Of a DNA stretch of 64,000 nucleotides, positions 23,001 through 34,514 are shown piece by piece; position 1 is the stretch's first letter; each line of letters starts with the position of its first letter. This DNA is from Pinus tabuliformis (Eukaryota > Streptophyta > Pinopsida > Pinales > Pinaceae). Below the pieces are notes generated by a model, which saw only the letters and a list, made by a program, of their open reading frames with translations, was not told the DNA's origin and did no database searches. The DNA lies in assembly GCA_031772625.1 (NCBI GenBank), contig CM062813.1, forward strand, positions 767,312,720-767,376,719. Reading direction: 5' to 3'. A program made the translations under genes and the position numbers.

Positions 23001-24169
23001 AATATCTTAACTTCTCCTTTTCCCATAACAGAAATTTTACTATCAGTCCCAAGTGTGACTTGTGACTGCACATTCTCATCTAAAGCAGAAAACAGGGCTA
23101 TGTTTCCTGTCATATGGTTGCTGCAACCAGAGTCTAGAAACCATATATCCTCACTGCTTGTTTCAGCCATATTACAAACTAACAACACATTATCTTGACT
23201 GATATTTTCTCTAGTGATATTTGCACTAGATCTATTACTCATATCATGCTGCTTTTTCCTACATTCATTTGCATAGTGCCCATATTTTTTACAATAATAA
23301 CATTGGACATTGGATTTTTCATACCTTTGTCCTTGAGCATGATGTTGTCCACTTTGCTGACTGCTGCCATGGCCTTGGTTCTGATTTGGGTTGCTGCCTC
23401 TTCCTTGAACGTTTGCTGGACTGTTTCTTCCGCCTCTGTATTGGCTTCTGCCTCTTCCTCTCTTGTTTCCTCTGCCTTGACCTCTTCCTCTACCAAATGA
23501 CATCTGGGTTTTGAAGGCTTTCTCTAGAGGTGAGTTTTCATTTCTACTCAACCTCTGCTCATGAGTTATCAGTGATGCATGAAGTTCATCAACTGAAAAT
23601 TTTGAGAGATCCTTTGTCTCTTCTATGGTGGTGACAATCACATCAAACTTTGAGGGTAGGCACCTCAATAGTTTCTCCACAATCCTCCTTTCTTCAAGAG
23701 TTTCTCCATGAGACCTTATCTGTGTGACCAAACCAATTACTTGTGTGAAGAATGAGTCAATATTGTCTGACTCCTTCATACGCAGGTTCTCAAAATCTTT
23801 CCTCAGCAACTGTAGTTTTGCTGTCTTCACTTTCTCCATGCCTTGATAGGTTGTCTTGAGAGTTTGCCATGCTTCTCTGGATGTCTTGGCTGCTGCTATC
23901 CTCGGAAACACACTCTCATGCACTGCTTGATATAAAAATACAAGGGCTTTTGAGTCCTTCTTCTTATTGCTCTTCAACAACTCTTTCTCTGCCTGAGTTA
24001 ATCTAATAAACTCTTCTTCATCTGCTGGCTCTTCAAATCCATATTCAACAAGTTCCCATAAATCATGTGAGACAAACACGGCTCTCATGGTTATTGCCCA
24101 GTAGTCATAATTTTTCCCATTGAACTGTGGGAGCTGGGTATTAAACATACCCACGCTGGTACTGGCCAT
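19991..24169 (-). CDS. copia Gag-Pol polyprotein
   Basis: One open frame of 1392 residues starting at the ATG at 24169, about 170 bp after the primer site. Domain order is that of Ty1/copia: capsid-like gag (about 15-210), an RG-rich stretch, zinc knuckle [14 protein letters not shown] (290-303), protease with LDSGCSNHM (about 345-353), GAG-pre-integrase zinc site (H484/H489 and C522/C525), integrase core with [14 protein letters not shown] and NGVAERKN, reverse transcriptase with [11 protein letters not shown] and YVDD (about 1067-1070), and RNase H with DSDWAGS, AEAEY and CDN. It ends in LTR sequence. All catalytic motifs are intact, so the protein looks functional. It makes the particle, protease, integrase and reverse transcriptase for its own transposition. 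Confidence 0.95.
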   Translation of the reverse strand: MASTSVGMFNTQLPQFNGKNYDYWAITMRAVFVSHDLWELVEYGFEEPADEEEFIRLTQAEKELLKSNKKKDSKALVFLYQAVHESVFPRIAAAKTSREAWQTLKTTYQGMEKVKTAKLQLLRKDFENLRMKESDNIDSFFTQVIGLVTQIRSHGETLEERRIVEKLLRCLPSKFDVIVTTIEETKDLSKFSVDELHASLITHEQRLSRNENSPLEKAFKTQMSFGRGRGQGRGNKRGRGRSQYRGGRNSPANVQGRGSNPNQNQGHGSSQQSGQHHAQGQRYEKSNVQCYYCKKYGHYANECRKKQHDMSNRSSANITRENISQDNVLLVCNMAETSSEDIWFLDSGCSNHMTGNIALFSALDENVQSQVTLGTDSKISVMGKGEVKIFTKKGEKKTIADVYYVPGMKCNLLSIGQLIQKGYNVFFENDVCTIMDRLPSKRCIAEVKMTRNRMFPLRIRADLKNKEVVAAVTQEALQSVPKDENWLWHLRFGHLNFGGLNLLSRKGMVRGLPLIEKPDSLCEGCILGKQHGESFPTGKSIRAKAPLEIVHSDLCGPMQAPSLAGNQYFLTFIDDFTRKTWVYFLKNKSEVFEKFQNFKALVENQSGLRIKVLRTDRGGEYISKEFLRFCRENGIHKQFTARYTPQQNGVAERKNRTIMDMARSMLKAKHLPNDYWAEAVHCAVYILNRCPTKVVMNKVPEEAWSGRKQGVTHMKVFGCVAYAHIPDHLRKKLDSKGEKCIFIGYSEESKAYRLYIPSTKKFFVSRDVQFIEEEAWDGSIEKTVNVKNCLSHDDDDEELAETHPQTAAPTTEQQETPLRRNESASPSTPQGGNSSASTSTCTPNERGKKFRSLSDIYEEGMNSLFALYCHIDDPVHFEDAIKDKKWIKAMNEEMNAIERNKTWDLVELPKGKEVIGVKWVYKTKSNAEGKIERHKARLVVKGYKQQYGRDYEETFSPVARMETVRTVLSIAAQNKWKVYQMDVKSAFLNGVLKEEVYIEQPLGYEKKGQEHKVCRLKKALYGLKQAPRAWYSRIDSYLLENGFEKCEGEPTVYIKEKDCKILIVVLYVDDVIFTGNDDYLIENFKSVMKEEFEMTDMGLLRYFLGIEVDQNKNGIFISQAKYVNEVLSRFNMQDSKAAITPTVMGLKLSKEDNSKDFDPSVYKSIVGSLMYLTATRPDIMYAVSLISRFMEKPKETHWQAAKRILRYVKGTKRYGIFYTVSECSDLVGYTDSDWAGSVDDRKSTSGYIFHIGSGAISWASKKQPIVALSTAEAEYVAATAAACQAVWMRRMLRSLCQEQATSTVIFCDNSSAIALSKNSVFHKRTKHIDTKFHYIRELVNNGEIILQHCRTQEQVADILTKPLDQKSFEFLRKLLGMTDNPAVEIKRGVLEY
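20005..20014 (-). other. polypurine tract of copia 1
   Basis: AAAAGGGGAG on the minus strand, immediately before the 3' LTR, where plus-strand DNA synthesis is primed. Confidence 0.85.
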
Positions 24170-24336
24170 TCTTGCAATACTTGACTGTAAAAAAAATCAC
24201 TTAATTGTCTTCAGCAGCTACACAAAAAAAAACTAATCTGAAAAATACCTTGACAGCGTTTTCACTCTGCTGGATAATTTGCTGCAGCAACAAATCTTCT
24301 TTCAGCTTCTTTGATGTCTTCAAAGAGCCTGAACAA

Positions 24337-24348
24337 GCTCTGATACCA
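24337..24348 (-). other. primer binding site of copia 1
   Basis: Reads TGGTATCAGAGC on the minus strand directly after the 5' LTR, complementary to initiator tRNA-Met. Confidence 0.9.
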
Positions 24349-25492
24349 TGACGGGAATTTCTGGTTATTCCAAACAGAATACAGTGGAAAAATCCTCTGT
24401 TTCCACTGTTCAGAATTTTCTGATAAATTCCGAAACAACAAAAATATGAACAGAGAGTAATACTCTGTTTTCTGATAATTCAAAAACACAAAACCGAGCA
24501 TAAAATAATGCTCTACTTTGCCTCAGGATCACAAACTGATCAAAATAACATTCTAGTTTTGACACAGGAAAATACTCTGTTTTTAACTTAGAAAAACAGA
24601 AAAATTCGTTTGCTGGAAACGGTGTTTCAGCAACACAATTTTTTTTTTTCAGTTGCTGAAACAGGTGTTTCAGCAACGGTGTTTCAGCAACACAGTTTTT
24701 TTCAGTTGCTGAAACAGGTGTTTCAGCAACGGTGTTTCAGCAACAGGAAATTTTGACGTCAAGTATTTTTTGAGTTACGAGCTGTTTCAGCAACTAAAAT
24801 TTTTGACGAAATAACTTTTGGTGAAACAGAAACGCACAGAAAGGAATTTCTATTTATGAAAGTAAACCAACGTATAAAACTAAGTCTTCCTCACGTAGAG
24901 GGATCTTCCTAACAGATTACAACAGGAACACTTCAGTTCCAGAAAACATTTATCTCAGAAAATTTCAGCACTGCTGTGCAATACAAAAAAAACTTACAAA
25001 TCTGCACTTCTGTGCATTTCACTGTTCTGGAAATATTTTTCTTCACGCTGCTGCGTGCTCTCATCCGCTCTCTATCTTTCTCATATATCTTTTAATTCTG
25101 TTTCTGTTTCTATTTTTAGTGCGGGAAAGGTTCTTCACCGCCTTAACTTGCTGATGAAATATCTGCTGTTCATAATTAACAGATTTGATTTCTTGCTGTG
25201 TTTCTTGAGTCGGTTGTGCTGAAACCCAAGACTGATAAATGTTGTTACGGCTCGAGGCTGGTTCTTATCTCTTTTATCCGTCTGCTCATTAATACGCTTG
25301 CTGAAAAGTAACGGTGTGGCGCTGGATCTGATCTTCTTCATTTAGGCAACAGAAAATTAATTAAAGAGTGAAAAGATGGTAATAGCGGTGATTTTAACAG
25401 ATCGGGAAAAAAAATGTGGGGCGCCGGATAAAGACAAATGAATAAAGTAAAATAGCTGCTGCTGCACAGCAGTTGGAATTAATATTCCAACA
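24349..25492 (-). repeat. copia 1 LTR (5' LTR of the element)
   Basis: 1144 bp, same length as the other LTR. The TATA box seen in the partner is changed here: the plus strand reads ctatttttag at 25110-25119 instead of ctatttatag. As this is the promoter LTR, the change may weaken transcription. Confidence 0.95.
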
Positions 25493-25497
25493 TGTTA

Positions 25498-26840
25498 TAA
25501 TGTTTTTATTTTTTATTTTGAGATTTTTTTTTAATGTAGAATTGTAGATTTGAAGAAGATTATGGAATTCTATATATAAGAATTAATTTCGCTTCTGTTT
25601 ATTGTATTTTGAAATATTTTTAGTATCTCAATCTGGTTCAGTTGATATTGAAAACTTATAGATTAATGAGTTTTTTAATTATGTCTATGGACTTGAAATT
25701 GTTTATTTTAAAATAAAATTTCTATAATTTTAATTTAATTAATAATAGTTATTAAGTGGATGGTAGAAATTTAATTTTGATGAAATATCTTTAGCATATT
25801 TTTATATTAAACATTGAGATTTATCAAGATATATCTCAAATATAGTTATCTTTTTTTATTATTTAATTAAATTAATTAATTAAAAAATTTCATGTGAACA
25901 AGAAATTTTAAGTATGGTGAATTTCCAAGGTTAAGAATCTTGTTGCATCTTCTTTAAACATATATAAATTTAATTCATATATATGATATTTTTTTGTTAA
26001 TTTATGTGTAAGTTTTTTTTTTAATTCTTAATTGTATTTATCAACTATTTCATTTAATTTATATGATTATGTTATTATTAATGTTAGATATATTCTAGCA
26101 ACATTGTGATTTTCTGTTGTTTAAAATATACTTTCGAATGTACAAAATAAATTTAGCATCCTGAAAAACCTTGAGGAACTAGATATTTTCAAATTAAAAG
26201 ATTTAAACATATGATTTTTAAAAATATATACAACAAAATTAACTAGAGAAATTCTAAAAAAATGTTTTTAATATATTTTGGAATGTTAGATTTATATTTT
26301 AATATCAAGTAAAGAGTTATTATGATTTTAGTGATAAAAGTATTATATAATTAAATTAGCAAAATTGATAAAGTAATATTTGATATTATTAAGGGCTTAG
26401 TGCATTTAAAGAAATTCTTTTAAATTTTTTTGGGGGAATTTTATAAATTTAGTTGTCTTGATTATTATCTGTTGGGTTAGTTTAACAATTAATTTCATGC
26501 AGTACATTGACTTTAATGTTGAATATATTAATTTTGTTCTTTGTATTCTTAGTGTTGTAAAAATAATTTTGATTGGAAAAATTAAGATATATAAAAAAAT
26601 TATCTTATTTTAATTTTTTTATAATAATATTAAGGGTCATAAATTTAATATTTTATTTCACAAAGAAAAGACAAAAAAATTCATGAGGATATATAATTGT
26701 GATATTGCTTTTAATAATATTAGTAATTTTATTATATAGAATTGTAAATATATGAAGTTAATTATTGAATATTTGATAGATAGTAATGGAATTTTATAGA
26801 GAATTGCAATCACTTTTGAATTTGAATAGAATGGAGTATT
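25498..26840 (+). repeat. CRK unit 2 downstream flank, continued
   Basis: Resumes the unit 1-like flank (6470-8000) directly after the copia target duplication. AT-rich and noncoding. At 26640-26815 it has sequence lost from unit 1 where the tandem LTR element inserted. Confidence 0.75.
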
Positions 26841-27877
26841 TTTATTTACAATGTTGAAGAAGACAATGTAGAATCAAAACAATTAACTTTCTTAAGCACA
26901 AACTTTTCTAAGACACTTGGTAAATTAAAAACTTTCTAACATTGTGGGAAAACTAAGATACCCGTGACTCTGTTAAATGAACTATAACAACTATTATCTA
27001 TGAAAAGATGTCAAAATAAATAGTGTTAAGCATGAAAAAAAAACCTTTAAAATGCTTATATATGATGGTATAAAATGCCATGCTAACCAATGTTCACATC
27101 AACGTTCAAGTTAAGTATATTTGATTTGGTTGATCACTTTCTCATTTTGGTTTAAATGTTAATGGTGACATGTTAGTCTTTTATGTGACAATAGTAGTTC
27201 TTAGGAAGCACAATAGAGTTATAGGTAAATCACAATAGGGTTATTAGGGTCACTAAATTAGAGAATAAGGAGTTTGGAAAAGGATGGTTAGGGTTAATAT
27301 TAGGTTTTTTAGGCAAAAAAACTATCAACTTTCATTAAATAAAAGTAATTACATAAGTCAAAATAACTTGGAACCCAGAACAAAACCAAACAGACTGAGA
27401 AGATACCACCCAGGAATGAGGGCCCAAAATGTAACAAAACGTGAAACAAGACATTACTCCGCCGAAAGCATGTAATACAACCCTCGTGGATACCAAAAGA
27501 AGGCAAAAACCACTGTCATAATGGCCCAAGACCAACAAATTGAAAGACATATCTAGGAAGTGAAAGATGAGAGGCAAAAAAACCAAAACCAATCAAAGGG
27601 TAGGGAAGACACCAGATGAATGGACCACGCTGTTGATGAGGAAGATGAGATGAAAAAAACCTGGCGCCAAGGAAACACCGCGCTTTGAAAGATAGTCAGC
27701 CACAAAATCTGGTTCCCGATAGACATGGGAAAAAGATATATGGACGAAAGAATCCCTCAGATGCAGAACCTACTAAAACTAGTGGAATAAAGGAACATTC
27801 AAGGAGGAACAACCCTTAATCCAGTTTATGACAGATTTGGAGTCCTTGACAATAATAATATTCTCAATGGAAAGCTA
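26841..27877 (-). pseudogene. LINE 3' fragment A', first part
   Basis: Parallel to 10868-11920: a flank to about 27310, then the LINE 3' region and broken RNase H coding on the minus strand. It stops at about 27877, where the foldback element begins. The remaining 5' part of the LINE fragment is found 6.6 kb further on, at 34515-34630. Confidence 0.5.
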
Positions 27878-28013
27878 CTAGCCTAGATCCATCTTAACTT
27901 CGGATGTATCAAGCGCCGAGAGGGATAAAATCTCTCAAGGCGCAAACATATTTTTTGAGTGCAAAGCTTGAGGAAAGGTTTGCACCTCGAGAGATTTGAT
28001 CCCTCTCGGTGCT

Positions 28014-28442
28014 TGTTGTAGATCTGATCCAAAAGATATATAAGAATAGAAATAACCCAAGAATAACAAGATCAAATATAGATAAATGCTTCTTTATTAA
28101 TGAAACCCTTAAGGTAGGGCAACACCATACATTCACTCCTTAAGGAAGGAGAACACTCCACAAGCCATATGCCTGTTCATACAATAATACTTCACTGTCT
28201 CTCCATGTGGAGTCTCTAGCCTCTATATAGGCCTCATACATACAATACCATGGGTCATTACCATGGTTCCCTCATATCATCAACTAATACCATGGGCCCA
28301 TTACATTATTGTTAACTACTTGTGGTCCCTTACATGATATGGGTTAACCACCTTATTTATTACTATGGCCCATCCCATTATTACATTATTACCTTGGGTA
28401 CCTCCCTTGGTACCCCATATTATCCCCCCTAGGTATATAACA
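28014..28442 (-). repeat. LTR (3') of the small gag-pro element
   Basis: 429 bp, matched at 30209-30637. It includes the words ataccatgggtcattaccat and tattaccttgggtacctccc. Confidence 0.9.
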
Positions 28443-28746
28443 TTCCACCCCCCTAAGCATGTTTCGTCCCCGAAACATGGGAAGAACACAAATAATAAGA
28501 TCTACTCAAAAGAGTAGTCCACTGATACCATGGACATGCATCTAGCCATCTAAGAGAAAGGTGAACCCTCGATCTCGCTGGTGCCTCGCTCGCTTGAGAT
28601 GGAAGTTGACCGTGGCAACTCTTCTGTGTTGATGTGTAGTGGGTGGATCTTCTCTCCTCGCTATGCGTCATGTGACTACTTGGTTTCCATCTTGATGGTT
28701 GTCTTGCGGGGTGATGTGGGTGATGATATGTTGAAGTTTTAACCCA

Positions 28747-29610
28747 CTATGTCTTTTTCTTTAATTCACCCTGCTGTGGTGCCTGTTGTGGTGTCTTCTT
28801 TTCCAATATGATTTCAACCACTGAACCCTCATCAGATGTGTCAGTACCTGTAACATGTTCTGCTTCAGCCTCTGTTTGAGTTTGATTGTCGACCATCAAC
28901 TGCTCATCGTCTGATATGTCATTCCCTAGAACATCTTCTGCTTCAGCCTCCATGTGCTCTACCTGCTTATTGATGGAAACATCATGTAATGTAATTTTCT
29001 TCTTTTTATACCAGAGCTTCAGGAATTTCTTCTGCACATTAATATTAATAGTACCCACGGATTCCATCCAATGATATCCAAAAACAACATCCATATTATC
29101 CATATCTAAAGCATAAAAATCACCATGCAACACATATTTATCAATAAAAATCTTCAAATCCTTGTACACTTGAACATCCTCATCATCAACCTGTGTATTT
29201 TTAATTTGTTTAGCTAGAACTTGCAATTTGTTTGCCAAATTAACATTGAGGAAATTATGATTGCAACTAGGATTTATAGAAACAATGATCTTCTCCTTCT
29301 GAATCAATCCATGAACCTGCAATAAAGATATACCAGTAGGAAATAACCCCACATGTTTCCCCTTATCTTGTTTTCTAGTCTGAGACCATTTTTCCATAAG
29401 GAGTTTTTCCATTTCTTCATTCGAGAATTTGGACAAGGCTATATGGCCCAGTGAGTTCCACCATATGGCGGCCTCTTCTTGCAAAAAAAGTGATACCATA
29501 AACTTCCATGTCTCCTCAAATATTTTCTTTAGGTTTTGTATGAATTCTTCAATAGTAGAGCTATCATCTTTTCCAGTAAAAGTTTCCATGAAGAGGGGAA
29601 AAAAATTCAC
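28747..29610 (-). CDS. gag-protease-like protein of the small LTR element
   Basis: Open frame of 287 residues from the ATG at 29610. The first 80 residues resemble a Ty3/gypsy gag capsid (FTGKDDSSTIEEFIQNL, EAAIWWNSL, MEKW). Residues about 105-215 resemble a gag-linked retropepsin: IIVSINPSCNHNFLN sits where such proteins have a D-S/T-G-A motif, and MDVVFGYHWMES matches the later VVLG-W-L/E block. The catalytic Asp is replaced (INPSC), so protease activity is unlikely. The tail is acidic, with two related EAEAE...D-I/T-SD repeats. No zinc knuckle. Similar gag-pro-only genes occur in other plant non-autonomous elements. Confidence 0.75.
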   Translation of the reverse strand: MNFFPLFMETFTGKDDSSTIEEFIQNLKKIFEETWKFMVSLFLQEEAAIWWNSLGHIALSKFSNEEMEKLLMEKWSQTRKQDKGKHVGLFPTGISLLQVHGLIQKEKIIVSINPSCNHNFLNVNLANKLQVLAKQIKNTQVDDEDVQVYKDLKIFIDKYVLHGDFYALDMDNMDVVFGYHWMESVGTININVQKKFLKLWYKKKKITLHDVSINKQVEHMEAEAEDVLGNDISDDEQLMVDNQTQTEAEAEHVTGTDTSDEGSVVEIILEKKTPQQAPQQGELKKKT

Positions 29611-29799
29611 TTACTTTGGTGAAAATTTGAAATTGTCACAGTTTCGTCAATATTGCTCAGAATCTCTATTATAACCTGTTTTTATAAATGGAACAATCAT
29701 TCTGCATCTGCCCATGTAGTAGAAATCTTGATCCAGGCACTTGAAATTTCAGATCTGTACTGCTACTCTCCTGCCGTCACCAAAATTTGTGAAAAAAGA

Positions 29800-30150
29800 G
29801 CTGATTTTAAATCAGCGATATCTCCCTCATCCGGACTCCGATTCGACTGATTTTTTTTTTGAAATTGGGTATTTTTCCCCAAAGAATCCAGATCTGCAAT
29901 TAGATTTTGCAGATCTTGTACCAGGACGTCTAGATCTGTGCCGCAAAATCGCTACCCTAAAAATTGTCTGCAACCCCACTGATTTTTAGATCAGTGATAT
30001 CTCCTTCATCCGGACTCCGATTCAACTGATTTTTTTTTTGAATTCGACTATTTTTGCACAAAGAATCCAGATCTGTAATTATATTTTATAGACCTTGCAC
30101 CAAAATTTACATATCTGACCTGCAAAGTCGCTGCCCCCAAAACTCTGCAA
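29800..30150. repeat. leader duplication, period about 178 bp
   Basis: Two imperfect copies, each with atatctcc(c/t)tcatccggactc (about 29818 and 29996) and aaagaatccagatctg. They lie between the primer site and the gag start. Confidence 0.8.
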
Positions 30151-30194
30151 AAAAAAAAAAAAAACAAATTCTCCACTTTTGTGCCCAAGAAAGT

Positions 30195-30206
30195 GCTCTG
30201 ATACCA
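30195..30206 (-). other. primer binding site of the gag-pro element
   Basis: TGGTATCAGAGC on the minus strand, two bases from the LTR. Confidence 0.9.
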
Positions 30207-30208
30207 AT

Positions 30209-30637
30209 TGTTGTAGACCTGATCCAAAAGATATATAAGAATAGAAATAACCCAAGAATAACAAGATCAAATATAGATAAATGCTTCTTTATTAATGAAA
30301 ACCTTAAGGTAGGGCAACACCATACATTCACTCCTTAAGGAAGGAGAACACTCCACAGGCCATATGCCTGTTCATACAATAATACTTCAATGTCTCTCCA
30401 TGTCGAGTCTCTAGCCTCTATATAGGCCTCATACATACAATACCATGGGTCATTACCATGGTTCTCTCATACCATCAACTAATACCATGGGCCCATTACA
30501 TTATTGTTAACTACTTGTGGTCCCTTACATGATATGGGTTAACCACCTTATTTATTACTATGGCCCATCCCATTATTACATTATTACCTTGGGTACCTCC
30601 CTTGGTACCCCATATTATCTCCCCTAGGTATATAACA
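30209..30637 (-). repeat. LTR (5') of the small gag-pro element
   Basis: 429 bp. Preceded on the plus strand by the primer-site complement and followed by ATGCT. Confidence 0.9.
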
Positions 30638-30676
30638 ATGCTTAATAGATCCTGAGTTAAGATGGATCTAGGCTAG

Positions 30677-31239
30677 TTTCAGTCATGTGCAGCCAAAGAA
30701 AATCTACCAAACATATGATTAATTTTATGAATAATATGTAAATTAATTTAATATTAATATAGTCATTTTAAATATGCTAAATATGTGTCATCTTAATTTG
30801 GTCATTTTAATTTTAAATTTTCTTAGTTACCTCGATTTGTTGAGATGATAAATATTGTTAATAACTTTAATGATGAAAAATGATGAAATACAAATTTTAA
30901 ATGTCAAGTAACAATGTAATAGTGTTCAATGATAGAAAATGTGAATAATAAGAATATAGTCAATTAAAAATAGTATGCATTTTGATTAGTCTCAAACTAT
31001 TTTCTTCTACTATTCTTATTCTCATCCTTGTTACTTTCGTCATCTTTTCATATCGATTGTCATGTTTTCATATTGATTATATGAAAAGGAAAGGTTAAAT
31101 CGTAAACCATTTAAATCTTTATCTTGAGCTATTGTAGTAAACATCATACCTTGTCTCTCTTTCTCTCCAATATTAATAGGTTGAATTACTATAACACAAA
31201 AATCAATGTACATTGTCAATAATTCTTTGTGATTACACT
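30677..31239. other. AT-rich spacer
   Basis: No gene or strong repeat seen. It belongs to the 6.6 kb block that splits the LINE fragment of unit 2. Confidence 0.4.
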
Positions 31240-31895
31240 TAAATCAATGCACAATCTTAATCCAATCACTTTAAAATTAATGTACCATCATACATCCAAT
31301 TACATCAAATCAAAAATCAACATGTACACTGAAATCAATGCATCTAATGCAAGAAATCAAATAAGATTAGAAAACAACATTTACACTAAATTCAATGCAT
31401 CTAATCTGAGCAATCAAATAGGATTAGAAATCAACATCTACACTCAAGTCAATGTATCTAGTGCAAGTAAGCAAATAGGATTATAAGCCAACACCTACAC
31501 TGAAATCAATGCATCTAGTGCAAGTAAGCACATAGGATTATAAACCAACATCTACACTAAAATTAATGCATTTAATGCAAGCAATCAAATAGGATTATAA
31601 ATCACCATCTACACTGAAATCAATGCATTTAGTGCAAGCAATCAAATAGGATTAGAAATCATCTAAATTGAAATCAACATATCTAGTGCAAGCAATCAAA
31701 TATTATTGCAAATCAATGCATCGAGTGCAAGCAATCAAATAGGATTAGAAATCATCTACATTGAAATCAATGCATCTAGTGCAAGCAATCAAATATCATT
31801 AGAAATCAACATATACACTAAAATCAATGGATCTAGTGCAAACAACCAAATAGGATTAGAAATCACCATCTATACTAAAATTAATACATCTAGTG
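31240..31895. repeat. 57-bp minisatellite, about 11 copies
   Basis: The core includes aatcaatgcatctagtgcaa and caaataggattagaaatcaa. As 57 is divisible by 3, translation repeats a 19-residue pattern (ASSASNQIGLE), but stops in some copies and the lack of flanking gene signals argue against coding. Confidence 0.9.
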
Positions 31896-32356
31896 CAACA
31901 AGAATTCTTCCTTCTCTCCCCCCTCCATCTATATCAATATCTCCCTCCATCTCTCCCTTTTTTAATCTCTATCTCAACCCCCCAAAAACACATGCTCTCT
32001 CACTCCATATCTATCAATATCTTTGTACCTCCCTCCCTCTCTCCATCTCTCTCTTCTTCCCTCTCTTCACTTTGCATATGTATCTCTATCTCCCTTTGTC
32101 TCTTTATATCACCCCCAAAACATACACTCTCTTTGTCCAATCTATTTATCTATCCCTCCCTCCTCCTGTCCCTCTCTCCCTCTCTTACTCTTTTATCCCT
32201 CTCCCCTGCTTATATCTCTCTTCCTTCCTATTGTCCTCTCTCTCTCTCTCTCTCTATTTCTTTCTTCTTAACTCCCTCTCTCTCCCCCTCCAACTCCATC
32301 TCTCTTTCCCTCCCTCTCTCCACTCTCTCACATCCTCTCTCTCTTCCTTCCTCTCT

Positions 32357-32392
<36 letters not shown>

Positions 32393-32810
32393 TCTGTTAC
32401 TATATCCCTCCCTCTATCCTCTCTCCTTATCTCCCCCATTCTCTCCATCTCTCATTCTTTCTCTCTTTATCTCACCCCCAAACATATACAACCTCTCTCC
32501 CCTTCTCACTCTCTATGTGTTTCTTCTTCCCTCCCTCTCTCCCCCTCCAACTCCATCTCCCTATCCCTCCCTCTCTCCTCCTCTTTCTCAAGTTCCCTCT
32601 CTTTTACTTCCTCTCTCTCCATTTCTCTCCTACCTCCCTCTCTCTTGCCCCAACTCTCTCTCTCTCTCTCTCTCACTCTCTCTCTCTCTCTCTCTCTCTA
32701 TTTTCCCTCCAATCCTCTCTCTCCTGCCCATCACTCTCCTCCTCTCTCTCAACTCATGTCTCTCGTTCTTCCTCTCTCTCCCTTTATCTCCTACCTCCCT
32801 CTCTCTTCCC

Positions 32811-32850
<40 letters not shown>

Positions 32851-33590
32851 TTTCCCACCAATCCTCTCGCTTCCACCCATCACTCTCCTTCTCTCTCTCA
32901 AGTCCCATCTCTCGTTCTTCCTTTCTCTCCCTTTATCTCCTACCTCCCTTTATCTTCCCCCATCTCTCTCCCTTTATCTCCTACCTCCCTCTCTCTTCCC
33001 CCATATATATATATATATATATATATATCTTTTCCCTGTAATCATCTCTCTCTCTCTCTCTCCAGCTATGTTACTATATCCCCCTCTCTCCCCTTCTTTC
33101 TCCTTCTCTCCCCCATTCTCTCTATCTCTCTTTCTTTGTCTCTTTATCTCACCCCTAAAGATACACACTCTCTCTCCATATCTCCCTTGTCACTCCCTCT
33201 CTCTCTCCACTTCTCACTCTCCATGTCTTTCTTCTTCGCCCCCTCTCCCCCCCTCTAACTCCATCTCTCTTTCCCTCCTTCTCTCCTCCTCTCTCTCCCT
33301 TTCTCTCCTACCTTCCTCTCTCTTCCCCCATCTCTCTCTCTATCTCTCTACCCTCCAATCCTCTCATTATCTCCCTCCCTCTCTTCTTCTCTCTTCCCCC
33401 CTCCATCTTTGTCTCTCCCTCTCCCTCTGTTACCCTTCTCTACCTCTCTCATTCCTCTCCCTCTCTCTCTTCATTTGTCCTCTCCACTCTCCTTCAATTT
33501 ATCTCCATCTTTGCCTTGTCACTCCCCTTATATCTCCGCCTCTATCACTCTATGTCTTTGCTTTTCCCTCCCATATATATCTAGAGTTAA
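31896..33590. repeat. 1.7-kb pyrimidine-rich (CT)n/(CCCT)n tract
   Basis: The plus strand is overwhelmingly C and T, made of (CT)n runs and larger imperfect repeats such as ctttatctcctacctccctc (several copies at 32785-32990). A short (AT)n run is at 33003-33028. Long Ser/Leu/Pro frames across it are a result of composition. Confidence 0.9.
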
Positions 33591-34514
33591 TATATATCAT
33601 GATATATTAATATATATTATAATATAACAAATTTAATATTGTATTAATCCAAAGTTATTACATTTTTTAATATTAATATTGTAATATATTAATATGAATA
33701 TTAGATTTAACAATATTAATATTTTAATATTAATATTAGGGTTAATAATGTTTTTTTTGCATGGTATTAATAATAATTTGGCCCATAGACTTGGTATATA
33801 ATTAGATGTTGATTTCTAATCCTATTTGATATATTTTTATGTATTTATCTTACCTCTTTATACCTCTTTTATATTTATTTATTTACTATACCTCTTTTAT
33901 AAATATGGTATTGGGCCCATGGTATTAATAATTATTTGTCCCATGGTATTTGGCCCATAGGCTTCACCTAAATAAAACCTCTTTTTTAGTTTTTGTAAAT
34001 ATAAAGAGGTTTAGGTAGTAAATATAAAAAGAGGTTTTATTTATTTACCATACCTCTAGTTTATTTATACTTTTACTTATTTACCATACCTTTGGAGTAA
34101 ATATATTTATTTATTTACCATACCTCTTTTTTTACTCTTCTTAAAACTCTTTATATTTTAAATTTATATTGTATTTATACATACTAATAATTAGATTGAT
34201 TTTTAGACACTGGCGACATTAGATTAAAAGTTTTAAATGTCAAACATTATGTTTACGTGTTTATTGTCTTGAGTAAAGAGTAAAGATTTTTAAAATTTTA
34301 CCTAATTTGGAACTTTAATGTGTTAAAGAAAATTGTTAAAGGTAAATTTATGATCCATTCAAATTCACGCATATGATAAAATAACTATTATACACATTAG
34401 CGATTTAAGATTCAAGTGAATGTTTTGGCCGGCATTAACAAAAATTATTTTTATTATTTTTTGAGAACATGACATACTTACATATCGGGTCATACAATGC
34501 TGTAGAATGAGCCT
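33591..34514. repeat. AT-rich block with short scattered repeats
   Basis: Contains AT-only words near 33600-33740 and at least five copies of tttatttaccatacctct-like text at 33870-34130, plus repeated tggcccatagg/ggcccatggtatt words. No gene seen. Confidence 0.55.

Larger units (their letters stand above)
18861..25492 (-). mobile_element. intact Ty1/copia LTR retrotransposon
   Basis: A complete 6632-bp element on the minus strand inserted in the unit 2 flank. It has 1144-bp LTRs on both sides, a TGTTA target duplication (18856-18860 and 25493-25497), an initiator tRNA-Met type primer site, a polypurine tract and one unbroken Gag-Pol frame. The empty site is seen in unit 1 near 6470. LTRs differ at roughly 15-20 positions by eye, so insertion is fairly recent. 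Confidence 0.97.
28014..30637 (-). mobile_element. small non-autonomous LTR retrotransposon with gag-pro gene
   Basis: A 2624-bp element on the minus strand with two 429-bp LTRs (28014-28442 and 30209-30637), starting TGTTATATACC and ending TCTACAACA in element orientation. The flanks GTGCT and ATGCT are a 5-bp target duplication with one mismatch. A primer site and a G-rich polypurine tract (near 28443-28458) are present. The LTRs differ at about 8 places, so it is young. It lacks reverse transcriptase and integrase and would depend on another element. Confidence 0.9.
27878..30676. mobile_element. foldback (MITE-like) element interrupted by an LTR element
   Basis: The outer ends are perfect 21-bp inverted repeats, CTAGCCTAGATCCATCTTAAC at 27878 and its complement ending 30676. 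Leaving out the LTR element at 28014-30637, the two sides form a hairpin of about 170 bp: the arm with cgccgagagggataaaatct pairs with agatttgatccctctcggtg. TA may be the target duplication. It has no coding capacity. Confidence 0.75.

Noticed and set aside
20523-24000. Plus-strand open frames across copia 1
   Set aside because: Shadows of the intact minus-strand Gag-Pol frame.
31240-31895. CRISPR-like regular repeat array
   Set aside because: The repeats are directly adjacent without unique spacers, and the DNA is plant nuclear; this is a minisatellite.
31706-33610. 634-codon Ser/Leu/Pro open frame and overlapping frames of 382 and 247 codons
   Set aside because: They follow from a C/T-only strand, which rarely makes stop codons. 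No domain, and three frames are open at once.
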